DNA of 64,000 bases, from NCBI GenBank assembly GCA_963807975.1, contig CAWEDV010000001.1, positions 2,418,001 to 2,482,000 of the forward strand, given 5' to 3'. The stretch is from JAACFF01 sp963807975 (GTDB lineage Bacteria; Chloroflexota; Anaerolineae; Promineifilales; Promineifilaceae). The notes beneath the pieces are model-generated. The model ran no database searches. It saw nothing but the letters and a program-made list of their open reading frames with translations, and had not been told where the DNA came from. Shown piece after piece: positions 37,751 through 44,992 of this stretch (its first letter is position 1; each line of letters starts with the position of its first letter). A program made the translations under genes and the position numbers.

Positions 37751-38827
37751 ATGACTTTTAACCTGACGGCCGTCCAACAAGCTTATCTGGCCGACCAAAT
37801 GAATAAGGTTTCCCGCTCATTCGCCCTCGTTGCACCCGCCGTCGAAGAGCCTCTGAAGGATTACCTAGCTGTCGCATATCTCATCTGCCGTGTGGTAGAC
37901 AATATCGAGGACTGCACGCAGCCCTTTCCCTGGCAGCAACAGCGCTTTGTTGAATTCGCCGGCCTGCTGGACCATCCCCTGCAGGCAGAACAGATCCTTG
38001 TTCAATGGCAGGACGAGGCATGGCCCGGTTTAAGCCAGGATGAATCGCGCATGATGAGTGTTGCCGGTGGCTTGATGCTCTGGCAGATATTCGCTCAAAT
38101 TCCTGATCAACCCCGCTCATCGATCGCCCGCTGGGCCCTAGTCATGGCCCAAGGTATGGAGCAGGTCATCGATCCCCAACAGACCGATTTTTTCTTTTCC
38201 TTGGACGGGATCCGCTTGCCCTGCAGTGAGGCCGACTACGATCGCTACTGTTATTATGTCGCCGGAACCGTGGGACATATGATCACCGAATTGGCCATCA
38301 CACATTATGGCCTGCAGGGCGCCCTGGCTGAACGCCTGCTCATCAACAGCGAAGCCAGCGGGCGCGCCCTGCAAAAAACAAATATCATCAAGGATTTTGC
38401 CAAAGATTTGCAGCGCCGTGCCTGTTTTCTGCCCGATGAATGGCTGCAAGAAGTGAACCGCACCCCCCTCTCTTTGGGCGGAGCGCCCGCGGCCTGGAAA
38501 GAGAAGGTCTTGGTCAATGTCTTGATCGAGTACGAAAACTCCGTCAACTACGTCCTCGACCTGCCCCAATCCGCTCTTGGTTTTCGTAAGGCCAGCCTGC
38601 TCATGATGCTCCCGGGCTACCAAACCTTGCTCCAAGCAGCCCGCAATCACGAACGTCTCTTCACCCCCGCCCATAATACTAAGATCTCCCGCCGAACCAT
38701 GGCCAAATGCCTTTTCGACGCGCGCATGATCGTTAACAATGACGAGGCCATTCTCTCCTACAGCCGCAAAGCAGGTGCAGAATTGAGCAAAGCCCTTGAT
38801 TCCGCTAAAATAGCGGCAACCAATTAA
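37751..38827 (+). CDS. Squalene/phytoene synthase family protein
   Basis: Head-to-head prenyl transferase of 358 aa that condenses two farnesyl or geranylgeranyl diphosphates. The first Asp-rich motif is VVDNIED near residue 49, the second is the NIIKDFAKDLQRR segment near residue 218, and MNKVSRSFALVAP (N-terminal substrate site) is typical of squalene synthase rather than phytoene synthase. It is followed after 19 bp by an ABC1/UbiB kinase gene, so both may serve isoprenoid lipid metabolism (hopanoids, quinones). No squalene cyclase is in the window. Confidence 0.88.
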   Translation: MTFNLTAVQQAYLADQMNKVSRSFALVAPAVEEPLKDYLAVAYLICRVVDNIEDCTQPFPWQQQRFVEFAGLLDHPLQAEQILVQWQDEAWPGLSQDESRMMSVAGGLMLWQIFAQIPDQPRSSIARWALVMAQGMEQVIDPQQTDFFFSLDGIRLPCSEADYDRYCYYVAGTVGHMITELAITHYGLQGALAERLLINSEASGRALQKTNIIKDFAKDLQRRACFLPDEWLQEVNRTPLSLGGAPAAWKEKVLVNVLIEYENSVNYVLDLPQSALGFRKASLLMMLPGYQTLLQAARNHERLFTPAHNTKISRRTMAKCLFDARMIVNNDEAILSYSRKAGAELSKALDSAKIAATN

Positions 38828-38846
38828 TTCACCCCAGCTGGCCCAT

Positions 38847-40565
38847 ATGCCACAACAAGAAGATCACAACGTATCACCTGACCGCCCGGAAACGGCCGTC
38901 TCTCATCCCGCCAACGGTGGCTATGAGGTGCTGCTTGAACGCCGCTCTGAAGGATTGATTCCGCGCTTCTTCGTCGCTTTCCGCCATGTGATGGGCCTTA
39001 TTTTCGGCTACGCCTACTCCTTTATCCAGGAGCAAAAAGCGAAAGGTAAAGGATGGAGCTTCGGCGTTCTGCTGCTGCGCATTCCCCTCATCGTCTCCTG
39101 GCCGTTTCTCAATCGCAGCTTGATCAAACAACCTTTTCCAGTTCAGTTCCGGCGTCGCCTGGAGATGCTAGGCCCGACCTATATCAAGCTGGGCCAAATT
39201 CTTAGTTTGCGCGAAGATCTGCTGCCCAAATCAATCACCGATGAATTAAAAAACCTGCTTGATCGTCTACCGGCTGTCCCCTTCCCGCGCTATATCGAAC
39301 TCCTGGAAGAGAGCTTGCAGCGCCCTGTAGGCAGCATGTTCCCGCTCATCGACCCCGTCCCTCTGGGATCCGCCTCGCTGGCCCAGACCCATCGCGCGCG
39401 GCTCATAACCGGCGAAGATGTGGTGCTCAAGCTCCTTAAACCCAACGTGCGGCAGATGGTCATCAACGATACGCGCTGGATGCGGCTCTTCGGCCGTTTC
39501 GCACAGATCTTCATCGCTCGCTACCAACCGCGCCGTTTAATCACCGAGTTTTGCCGCTACACTGTCTTGGAAGTCGACTTGCGTAACGAAGCGGACAATG
39601 CCGAGATCTTCACTGCCAATTTCATTGATGAGCCTGAAATCAACTTCCCCCAAATCTATCGCGAGTTCAGCAGCCGGGATGTTCTCTGCATGGAGTACTT
39701 CCGCGGCCATAAGCCGGATGCGGAATTAGTCTCCTGGATGCCGCAAGAACAGTTGGCCAAGGTCGTCGCCCTGGGCATAAAAGCAACGATCCAGATGATT
39801 TTCCGTGATGGCTTTTTCCATGCCGATTTACACCCAGGAAACCTTGTCGTCTTTGACGATGCCAGCGTCGGCTTCATCGATCTGGGTATGGTCGGCCGTT
39901 TTGACAGCGACATGCAAAAACGAATGCTCTCCTATCTCTACTCCCTGGTCATGGGCGAGCCGGCGAGCGCCGCCCGCTACCTCGTCGCTTTACTGATCGC
40001 CGATCGTAAAAGCGACCCTGAAAGCTTTCGCCGTGCCGTTGAAGATTTAAACCGCCGCTGGCTGCGCAACCCCAATTTCGATGAATTTTCCCTGGCACAG
40101 CTCATATTACAATCAGTAGCGCTGGCGGGCCACTACCATATCCAATATCCCGGGGAAATCATTCTCATGGTCAAAGCCCTGATCACCTTGGAAGGGGTCG
40201 GTAATGTCCTCGCCCCAGGTATCAATGTCGCCGAGGCCGCGCGCAAAGATGTGCAAGGGATATTGATCAGCCAGCTAAACCTGGTTAAATTCCTCAAGGA
40301 CAGTCTCCTGGTGCTGCCCGATGTACTGGACATCCTCAATCGCAGCCCTCTGGTCATCAGTGAAGGATTACAGTTCCTTGAAACCCAGTTGAAAAGCCCC
40401 CAAGAGAGCGCGCTGCGCGGACTGCGGGGCACGGTCTTTGCCAGTTTCTGCCTGATCGCCGGATCCGTTGTCGTCGCTACCGATGGCCCATTCTGGTTGT
40501 GGGCCTTCCTCTTCTTCAGCGCATTCTCCATCGCCGGCTTTGGCATCATTTCTCGTCGTAATTAA
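38847..40565 (+). CDS. ABC1/UbiB-family atypical kinase (AarF)
   Basis: 572-aa membrane-associated protein-kinase-like enzyme. The family-specific KxGQ motif occurs in YIKLGQILSLREDLLP near residue 112, the Ala-rich nucleotide loop in GSASLAQTHRARL near residue 173, the catalytic HADLHPGN near residue 329, and the metal-binding GFIDLGMVGRF after it. Two C-terminal transmembrane helices end the protein. UbiB/COQ8 proteins support quinone and isoprenoid lipid synthesis or extraction, which fits the adjacent prenyl synthase. It starts 19 bp after that gene and is probably co-transcribed. Confidence 0.92.
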   Translation: MPQQEDHNVSPDRPETAVSHPANGGYEVLLERRSEGLIPRFFVAFRHVMGLIFGYAYSFIQEQKAKGKGWSFGVLLLRIPLIVSWPFLNRSLIKQPFPVQFRRRLEMLGPTYIKLGQILSLREDLLPKSITDELKNLLDRLPAVPFPRYIELLEESLQRPVGSMFPLIDPVPLGSASLAQTHRARLITGEDVVLKLLKPNVRQMVINDTRWMRLFGRFAQIFIARYQPRRLITEFCRYTVLEVDLRNEADNAEIFTANFIDEPEINFPQIYREFSSRDVLCMEYFRGHKPDAELVSWMPQEQLAKVVALGIKATIQMIFRDGFFHADLHPGNLVVFDDASVGFIDLGMVGRFDSDMQKRMLSYLYSLVMGEPASAARYLVALLIADRKSDPESFRRAVEDLNRRWLRNPNFDEFSLAQLILQSVALAGHYHIQYPGEIILMVKALITLEGVGNVLAPGINVAEAARKDVQGILISQLNLVKFLKDSLLVLPDVLDILNRSPLVISEGLQFLETQLKSPQESALRGLRGTVFASFCLIAGSVVVATDGPFWLWAFLFFSAFSIAGFGIISRRN

Positions 40566-40612
40566 TTCCAGCACTTTGGTTAACTAGCTGCAATACTAAT
40601 CCTTTGGGCTTA

Positions 40613-40704
40613 GGCAGATCACAAGTCTGCCCGTGTTGGCGTGCATATGCTGGATGGTTTGCTGTTCTGATTAGCAAACTGATCGAGAACCTGCTATATG
40701 CACG
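40613..40704 (+). promoter_or_regulatory. Structured leader of the broken DUF1269 gene
   Basis: GGCAGA/TCTGCC (40613-40618 and 40626-40631) forms a first hairpin. CGTGCATAT (40640-40648) then pairs with ATATGCACG (40696-40704), enclosing GTTTGCT/AGCAAAC (40657-40663 and 40673-40679). The nested structure ends 36 bp before the ATG and its AGGAGG site. It may be a regulatory leader or a short inserted element. Confidence 0.4.
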
Positions 40705-40740
40705 GTAAAACATTGATTTGTCTTAGGAGGACAATAGTAA

Positions 40741-41592
40741 ATGAGTGAAGCTAATATTCCTGTTGAAGTAATAGTTGCCGCATTTCAAAACGAAGACGGG
40801 GCGAAAGCAGCCTTGAAAGAGCTAAAGCAGGCCAAACGTCAAGGTCTGATCAAGATTGATGATGCGGCCGTCATCCGCAAGGACGAAAAAGGCAAATTGC
40901 ACATCAAAGAAACCGCAGACATGAGCACCGGCAAAGGCGCCGGCATTGGCGCCGTCATTGGTGGTGTCGTTGGTTTGCTGGGTGGACCGGTGGGCGTCGG
41001 CCCTCGGTGCAGGCGCCGGCGCAGCCCTGGGTGGCATCGCCGCCCATGGCGACGCCGGTATCAAAGATGAACGGCTGGAAACCATTGGCGCTGGGCTTGA
41101 GCCAGGCACCTCAGCCATCGTGGCCATCGTCGAACACAAGTGGGTTGCCGCTGTTCAGGCCCAATTGGAAGAAGATGCCTCCGACGTTATAGCCCAACAG
41201 TTGAGCGCCGACATCCACGCCCAGCTTGCCGCCGGCCGGGAGGTCGCCTATTCCGCCGTTGCCGCCGAAGGAGTTGAATCTATCACCCGTACAGCGGGCA
41301 GCGAAGGCGAGATCAGAACAAGAGTCCATCGTCATGACTGACGAAGGCGTATGCCGTCGAGAAAATTGTCGCCAATGAAGAAGGCGTTGCCGCTGCCCGT
41401 TACGTGGCCACCGATGAAGGCGAATTCGCCCAGGTTGCCGTAGCCACCGAAGAAGGCATTGCCACTGAGGCCATCATGGTCACTGACGAGACGGTGGAAG
41501 TCATCGACGCTGTGGTCACCGAAGAAGGTGCGGTAATCGTCGACACCATCACCGATGGAGAAGATGCTGATTGTCTCTGCTGCAGTCATTGA
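40741..41592 (+). pseudogene. DUF1269-family protein, frameshifted
   Basis: A good AGGAGG and ATG start MSEANIPVEVIVAAFQNEDG, close in layout to the intact DUF1269 protein at 16384 (AVIRKDEKGKLHIKE matches AVIFKDAEGKVHVKN). Within the glycine zipper, near 41000, the reading must shift to the frame encoding ALGAGAGAALGGIAAHGDAG. Near 41320-41345 it shifts again to the frame with YVATDEGEFAQVAVATEEG, an acidic Glu/Val-rich tail. Each segment keeps family-like or biased composition, so the gene was intact until recently, or the sequence has indel errors. Confidence 0.8.
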
Positions 41593-41772
41593 CCCCGGAA
41601 GAAGATGACGAAGCGGGAGGGCGAAGAAGCTCCGCGGAACGAAGAAGTTGCGAAGCGACGGATAAGCCGAGGAAGCTGCACAATTGAACGATAAAACGGT
41701 TTTTGGAAAAATTGGGTTTATTATTTTAAATCTCGACTTCAAATTAGTAGATTGTTCTATAAGGAGGACAAA

Positions 41773-42311
41773 ATGAGTACAGATGAAGCATTATCATTGG
41801 AAACAAAGGCACGCCATGGTGGCTTCTCTTAGTAGAGGGTATTGCCGCCATGATCATCGGTATTATGCTGTTGACGAAGTACCGGCAGACGACGGCGATT
41901 GTCTTGGTCCAAATCCTAGGTCTTTACTGGCTGATGAGAGGGATCTTCGACATCGTCAGCATTTTTGTTGACCATACGGCATGGGGCTGGAAACTATTTA
42001 TGGGCATAATCGGCATCATTGCCGGTATAGTGATCTTACGATAGTGCCTTAAGCGCTGCCGTTGCCGTACCGACGATCATGGTTTGGATACTTGGCTTTT
42101 ACGGCATCATTGCCGGTATTATCATGATAATCCAGGCCTTCAAAGGTGGCGGATGGGGCGTCGGTATCATGGGAGTGGTCTTGATTCTCCTCGGTATCTT
42201 TATTCTGGCCAACGCGATAAGCACTGCCATAATGTGGGTCTGGTTATCAGGCTTTATCTGGTAATCGGTGGTATTGCCGCCATCATCCAGGCCTTCCGCC
42301 AGCGCAGTTAG
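41773..42311 (+). pseudogene. HdeD/DUF308-family membrane protein, frameshifted
   Basis: AAGGAGGACAAA and an ATG at 41773 start MSTDEALSLETKARH. Two stops follow, but a one-base shift gives WWLLLVEGIAAMIIGIMLL, the standard HdeD helix 1. Another shift is needed at a stop near 42042 to reach MVWILGFYGIIAGIIMIIQAF, and another near 42245 to reach VIGGIAAIIQAFRQRS. Put together the reading has six helices, as in HdeD-like acid or general stress proteins. Three single-base lesions in 540 bp mean it is dead or badly sequenced. Confidence 0.82.
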
Positions 42312-42375
42312 CCAGGTCACACCCATATGCGGCAGTACAGCGTGCCCATGGGCGCTGATTTTTCGTTAATAATTG

Positions 42376-42408
42376 AATGGGCCATTCTCGTAGAATGGTC
42401 CATTTCAT
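42376..42408 (+). terminator. Terminator-like hairpin after the HdeD remnant
   Basis: AATGGGCCATTCT (42376-42388) pairs with AGAATGGTCCATT (42392-42404) through one G-T pair, with a CGT loop and a short T-rich tail. It separates the HdeD remnant from the acidic protein gene. Confidence 0.6.
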
Positions 42409-42529
42409 TATGATCTTTGTCATGTTAGAGATGTAAAGGGACGTGTGCCTTGTGCCTTGCCCTTTCACGGATTATTGCATTGTTAGTCCGCAACAGTAAA
42501 AGCATCCACCAAAATATGGGAGAATTGAA

Positions 42530-43345
42530 ATGACCGAAAAAGATCTTGAACAGGCAGCAGAAGATATGGAAATCATGGCTGAAGTCGCCGAAGTTTCTGG
42601 TGAAATCGATGTCGTCGAGGGCTTAGAAACAATTTCCGATGCCGGCACCTTGGAAGATATGAGCCGCGCCGAATTGGCCGCCGCTTCCAGTGATATCACC
42701 CACGGCGTAGACGAATTGGCCGCTGCGGGAACGATGGCGGAGCTGAGCGATGTCGTTGGCGAAGCTGGCGTTGCTGACGTCCTGGAGGGTGCCATGATGT
42801 TGGAAGCCTCTGAAGAAATCGAATCCTTGGCCACGCTGCTCTCTCTGATGGGCGAAGATGACCTCAACTGGAGCATGGACCTGGCCGGCATCGCCGGGCA
42901 GATCATGGTTGCCGGTGATGTTGTAGCCGATCTGGACATGCCTGTCCTCGCCGACTTCCTCCGCGATCGTGGCGATGTTCTGCGCATGATGGCCACTGAC
43001 AGCGTTTTCCAAAGCGCCGCTACCACGGCCATCGCCGCCGATTTGGCCGATGCCGGTGAAGATGTTGGCGACCTGGGTGCTAACGAAGTTGCCGAAGGCT
43101 TGACCCGCCTGGCCGTAGCCGATGAATTGGCCGTTGAAAGTGATCTCATGGCCGTCGCTGGTGTGATGGATATCGCCGAGGGACTGGAAGAAAAGGATGC
43201 GTCCGCTACTATGGACGAGGTTGCCCGCGAAATCGCCGCTGAAGGCGTGGCCCAAGTCGCTATAGGATCGGCCGAAATGGGCGCAGCTGATGTGCTGCAT
43301 ACCATCGCTGAAGTTCCCGAAGAAGCTGCCGAAGAATCAGAATAG
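42530..43345 (+). CDS. Acidic Ala/Glu-rich helical protein of unknown function
   Basis: 271 aa, not recognised. It is strongly acidic, almost lacks Lys, Arg and aromatic residues, has no cysteine, and reads as a chain of amphipathic helices with repeating patterns such as DVVEGLETISDAG, GVADVLEGAMMLEAS and GVMDIAEGLEEKDAS, so it may be built of diverged internal repeats. GGGAGAATTGAA precedes the ATG. A strong terminator follows. It lies directly after two broken stress-type genes (DUF1269, HdeD) and may belong with them. The composition suggests a soluble protein that is either structural or chaperone-like. Confidence 0.7.
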   Translation: MTEKDLEQAAEDMEIMAEVAEVSGEIDVVEGLETISDAGTLEDMSRAELAAASSDITHGVDELAAAGTMAELSDVVGEAGVADVLEGAMMLEASEEIESLATLLSLMGEDDLNWSMDLAGIAGQIMVAGDVVADLDMPVLADFLRDRGDVLRMMATDSVFQSAATTAIAADLADAGEDVGDLGANEVAEGLTRLAVADELAVESDLMAVAGVMDIAEGLEEKDASATMDEVAREIAAEGVAQVAIGSAEMGAADVLHTIAEVPEEAAEESE

Positions 43346-43370
43346 GTAGATCAAACCTTTTACCAAAAAA

Positions 43371-43400
43371 CAGGCTGCCCGATATGGGCAGCCTGTTTTG
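43371..43400. terminator. Rho-independent terminator of the acidic protein gene
   Basis: CAGGCTGCCC (43371-43380) and GGGCAGCCTG (43386-43395) form a perfect 10-bp stem around GATAT, preceded by six A and followed by TTTTG. Confidence 0.88.
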
Positions 43401-43534
43401 TTATCTCCCAGGCGGTCCAACACCACGGGCCTACAATAGGAGAGCATTAATTTGTAGGGGCCGCAGTTGCTCACCACCTTTGGGCCGTTATAATGTGAAC
43501 CGTTACGAAAATCGATACGAAATCAGGAAATTTG

Positions 43535-44296
43535 ATGAAACGATTGTTAATTACATGGGTGGCCTTACTCATTTTACTCTTGAGCTTGGCCGCTTGCTCA
43601 CAAGAAGATGGAACCGCCGAGACAGAAAATGAAGCGGCGCAGCCGGCAGCTACCGTTGCCGAGGTTTTTGAGGATCCCGCTGTCGATGAGAGTGCTGAGG
43701 AACCGGTCGAACTGTACCAACCGCTTGTCATGGTGATGACCAACACTCCGCCCCCCGCCTCCCCCACGCCAGAACCAACGGCCATCCCCCCAACCAGCTC
43801 CCCGGTTCCCATCCCCCCAACCAGTACCCCGGTTCCCGTGCAACCAACCAGCCCGCCGCCACCCCCACCGCCGCCAACGGCCGTTCCCCCAACCGCGGAG
43901 CCACCCCCACCGCCACCACCGGCGATTGGCGCCAATGGTCTTATCGCCTCCCATTTCGCCGTGCAAGATCGCTCTGAACTAAAGGTCAATGGTAAAGTGT
44001 GGTTCGAATTCGAAATCGCCAACCAGACCGGTAGTGATGTAGGCTATTATTCCTTAGGAGTGATGCCCAGGAAGGATGGCAATGATCGGGTGGAATGGTA
44101 CCAGCAAAGCTACAAAGGTCAGAATTCCAAAATCAATGCCGGTGGCTTTGCCTGGGAAGACAATATCAAGCTGCCCGAAGCGGGTGATTATACCTTGCGC
44201 GTGGTCATGTGCTTTGATTCCTACGACTCTTGCTCCACCGGCGGTGGAACCTACCAATCACTTTCCGGCGAAATCCCAGTCACAATTAGCAATTAA
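43535..44296 (+). CDS. Lipoprotein with a proline-rich spacer and C-terminal beta domain
   Basis: 253-aa surface lipoprotein. The N-terminal helix ends in the lipobox LAAC (Cys near residue 20). Residues about 65-130 form a Pro/Thr spacer with runs of proline (PPPPPP), which would need elongation factor P for translation. The C-terminal 120 residues (from GLIASHFAVQDRSEL) look like an immunoglobulin-like or CARDB-type beta sandwich with FEFEIANQTGSDVGYYSLG and one likely disulfide (MCFDSYDSC). The ATG at 43535 directly follows an in-frame TTG. The function is unknown; a wall-spanning binding protein is plausible. Confidence 0.75.
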   Translation: MKRLLITWVALLILLLSLAACSQEDGTAETENEAAQPAATVAEVFEDPAVDESAEEPVELYQPLVMVMTNTPPPASPTPEPTAIPPTSSPVPIPPTSTPVPVQPTSPPPPPPPPTAVPPTAEPPPPPPPAIGANGLIASHFAVQDRSELKVNGKVWFEFEIANQTGSDVGYYSLGVMPRKDGNDRVEWYQQSYKGQNSKINAGGFAWEDNIKLPEAGDYTLRVVMCFDSYDSCSTGGGTYQSLSGEIPVTISN

Positions 44297-44322
44297 AAAA
44301 CTGCGCTGACAGCAACTTCGTT

Positions 44323-44372
44323 CGAAGACGAAAGCGAAAGATCGCTTTCGTCTTCGCTTTCGGATCCTTTTT
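44323..44372 (+). terminator. Perfect 15-bp hairpin, probable terminator
   Basis: CGAAGACGAAAGCGA (44323-44337) and TCGCTTTCGTCTTCG (44342-44356) pair completely around an AAGA loop. CTTTCGGATCCTTTTTC follows. It lies 27 bp after the lipoprotein stop and insulates the CODH operon. Confidence 0.65.
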
Positions 44373-44436
44373 CAGACACCTCCCCACTCAGATAAGCCCC
44401 AACACTCCACAAACGTGAATAAAAATCGGACTTATG

Positions 44437-44568
44437 TGACATTTGTCATGTCAAAATAGTCTGATCATCACTTGCCGCGGAAACCCTATATGCTGAATAA
44501 TCCTTACATGCATAATGCACTCTCTTAAAAACTTAGCCAACATCACTGCCGCAGCATGGTGTTGCGGC
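44437..44568 (+). promoter_or_regulatory. Control region of the CODH/ACS operon
   Basis: TGACATTTGTCA (44437-44448) is a 5-bp-arm dyad resembling a CRP/FNR-family half-site pair. TTGCCG (44472-44477) and AATAAT (44496-44501) with an 18-bp spacer could be the promoter. GCCGCA/TGCGGC (44548-44553 and 44563-44568) forms a leader hairpin eight bases before the AAAGGAG of the first gene. None of these is certain. Confidence 0.35.
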
Positions 44569-44590
44569 AAAGTTGGAAAGGAGTACCCCT

Positions 44591-44992
44591 GTGCCATCAG
44601 TAACTTTTGAACTTCCTAGTATGTATGGAGATCATCACGTAACGGCCGTGAGAGCTCTCCTCTTGGCTCTGCCCGGTGTAAAAATTGTTTATGCCAGCAG
44701 CAGCTTCCGCTTGGTCGAAGTGCAGTATGACGAAGAACTGGTATCCCCCACTGAGATTGAAACAACACTCCAAGATGCAGGTTATATAGGCGCAATACCT
44801 ATGCCTGCTGAAACAGGCGTTGCAGTCACTCAAAACGGAGGCCAAACCTACTTCCGCCATACCGCAGCATTTGAACAGACCGGCAAGAGTGTCGGTTTTG
44901 GCCAATCAGTTTCTTATGAAGGCCGTCCCTTATGGCCCTGTCCCGGGATGGGCGTGATAGAAAGCATGGAAGAGGAGGAAACCCATGGCTAG
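44591..44992 (+). CDS. HMA-fold protein lacking the CxxC pair, first gene of the CODH operon
   Basis: 133-aa protein starting at GTG 44591, seven bases after AAAGGAG. The first 70 residues fit the heavy-metal-associated fold (VTFELPSMYGDHHVTAVRAL, LPGVKIVYASS, VEVQYDEELVSPTEIETTL). Where metallochaperones have M-x-C-x-x-C this one has Met11-Tyr-Gly-Asp-His15-His16, so cysteines are replaced by Gly and His. The tail ends with YEGRPLWPCPGMG and one Cys. Its stop overlaps the CODH start by 8 bp, so production is coupled. A nickel-delivery or maturation role for CODH/ACS is a reasonable guess, since no CooC/AcsF ATPase is present here. Confidence 0.7.
   Translation: MPSVTFELPSMYGDHHVTAVRALLLALPGVKIVYASSSFRLVEVQYDEELVSPTEIETTLQDAGYIGAIPMPAETGVAVTQNGGQTYFRHTAAFEQTGKSVGFGQSVSYEGRPLWPCPGMGVIESMEEEETHG

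Noticed and set aside
40741..42311. Programmed ribosomal frameshifting in the DUF1269 and HdeD genes
   Set aside because: No slippery heptamer with a downstream pseudoknot was noticed, and several lesions per gene fit decay or sequence error better.
42472..43305. Leftward 277-aa Ser/Ala-rich frame opposite the acidic protein
   Set aside because: Its composition mirrors the GC-rich codons of the other strand. The rightward frame has the ribosome site and terminator.
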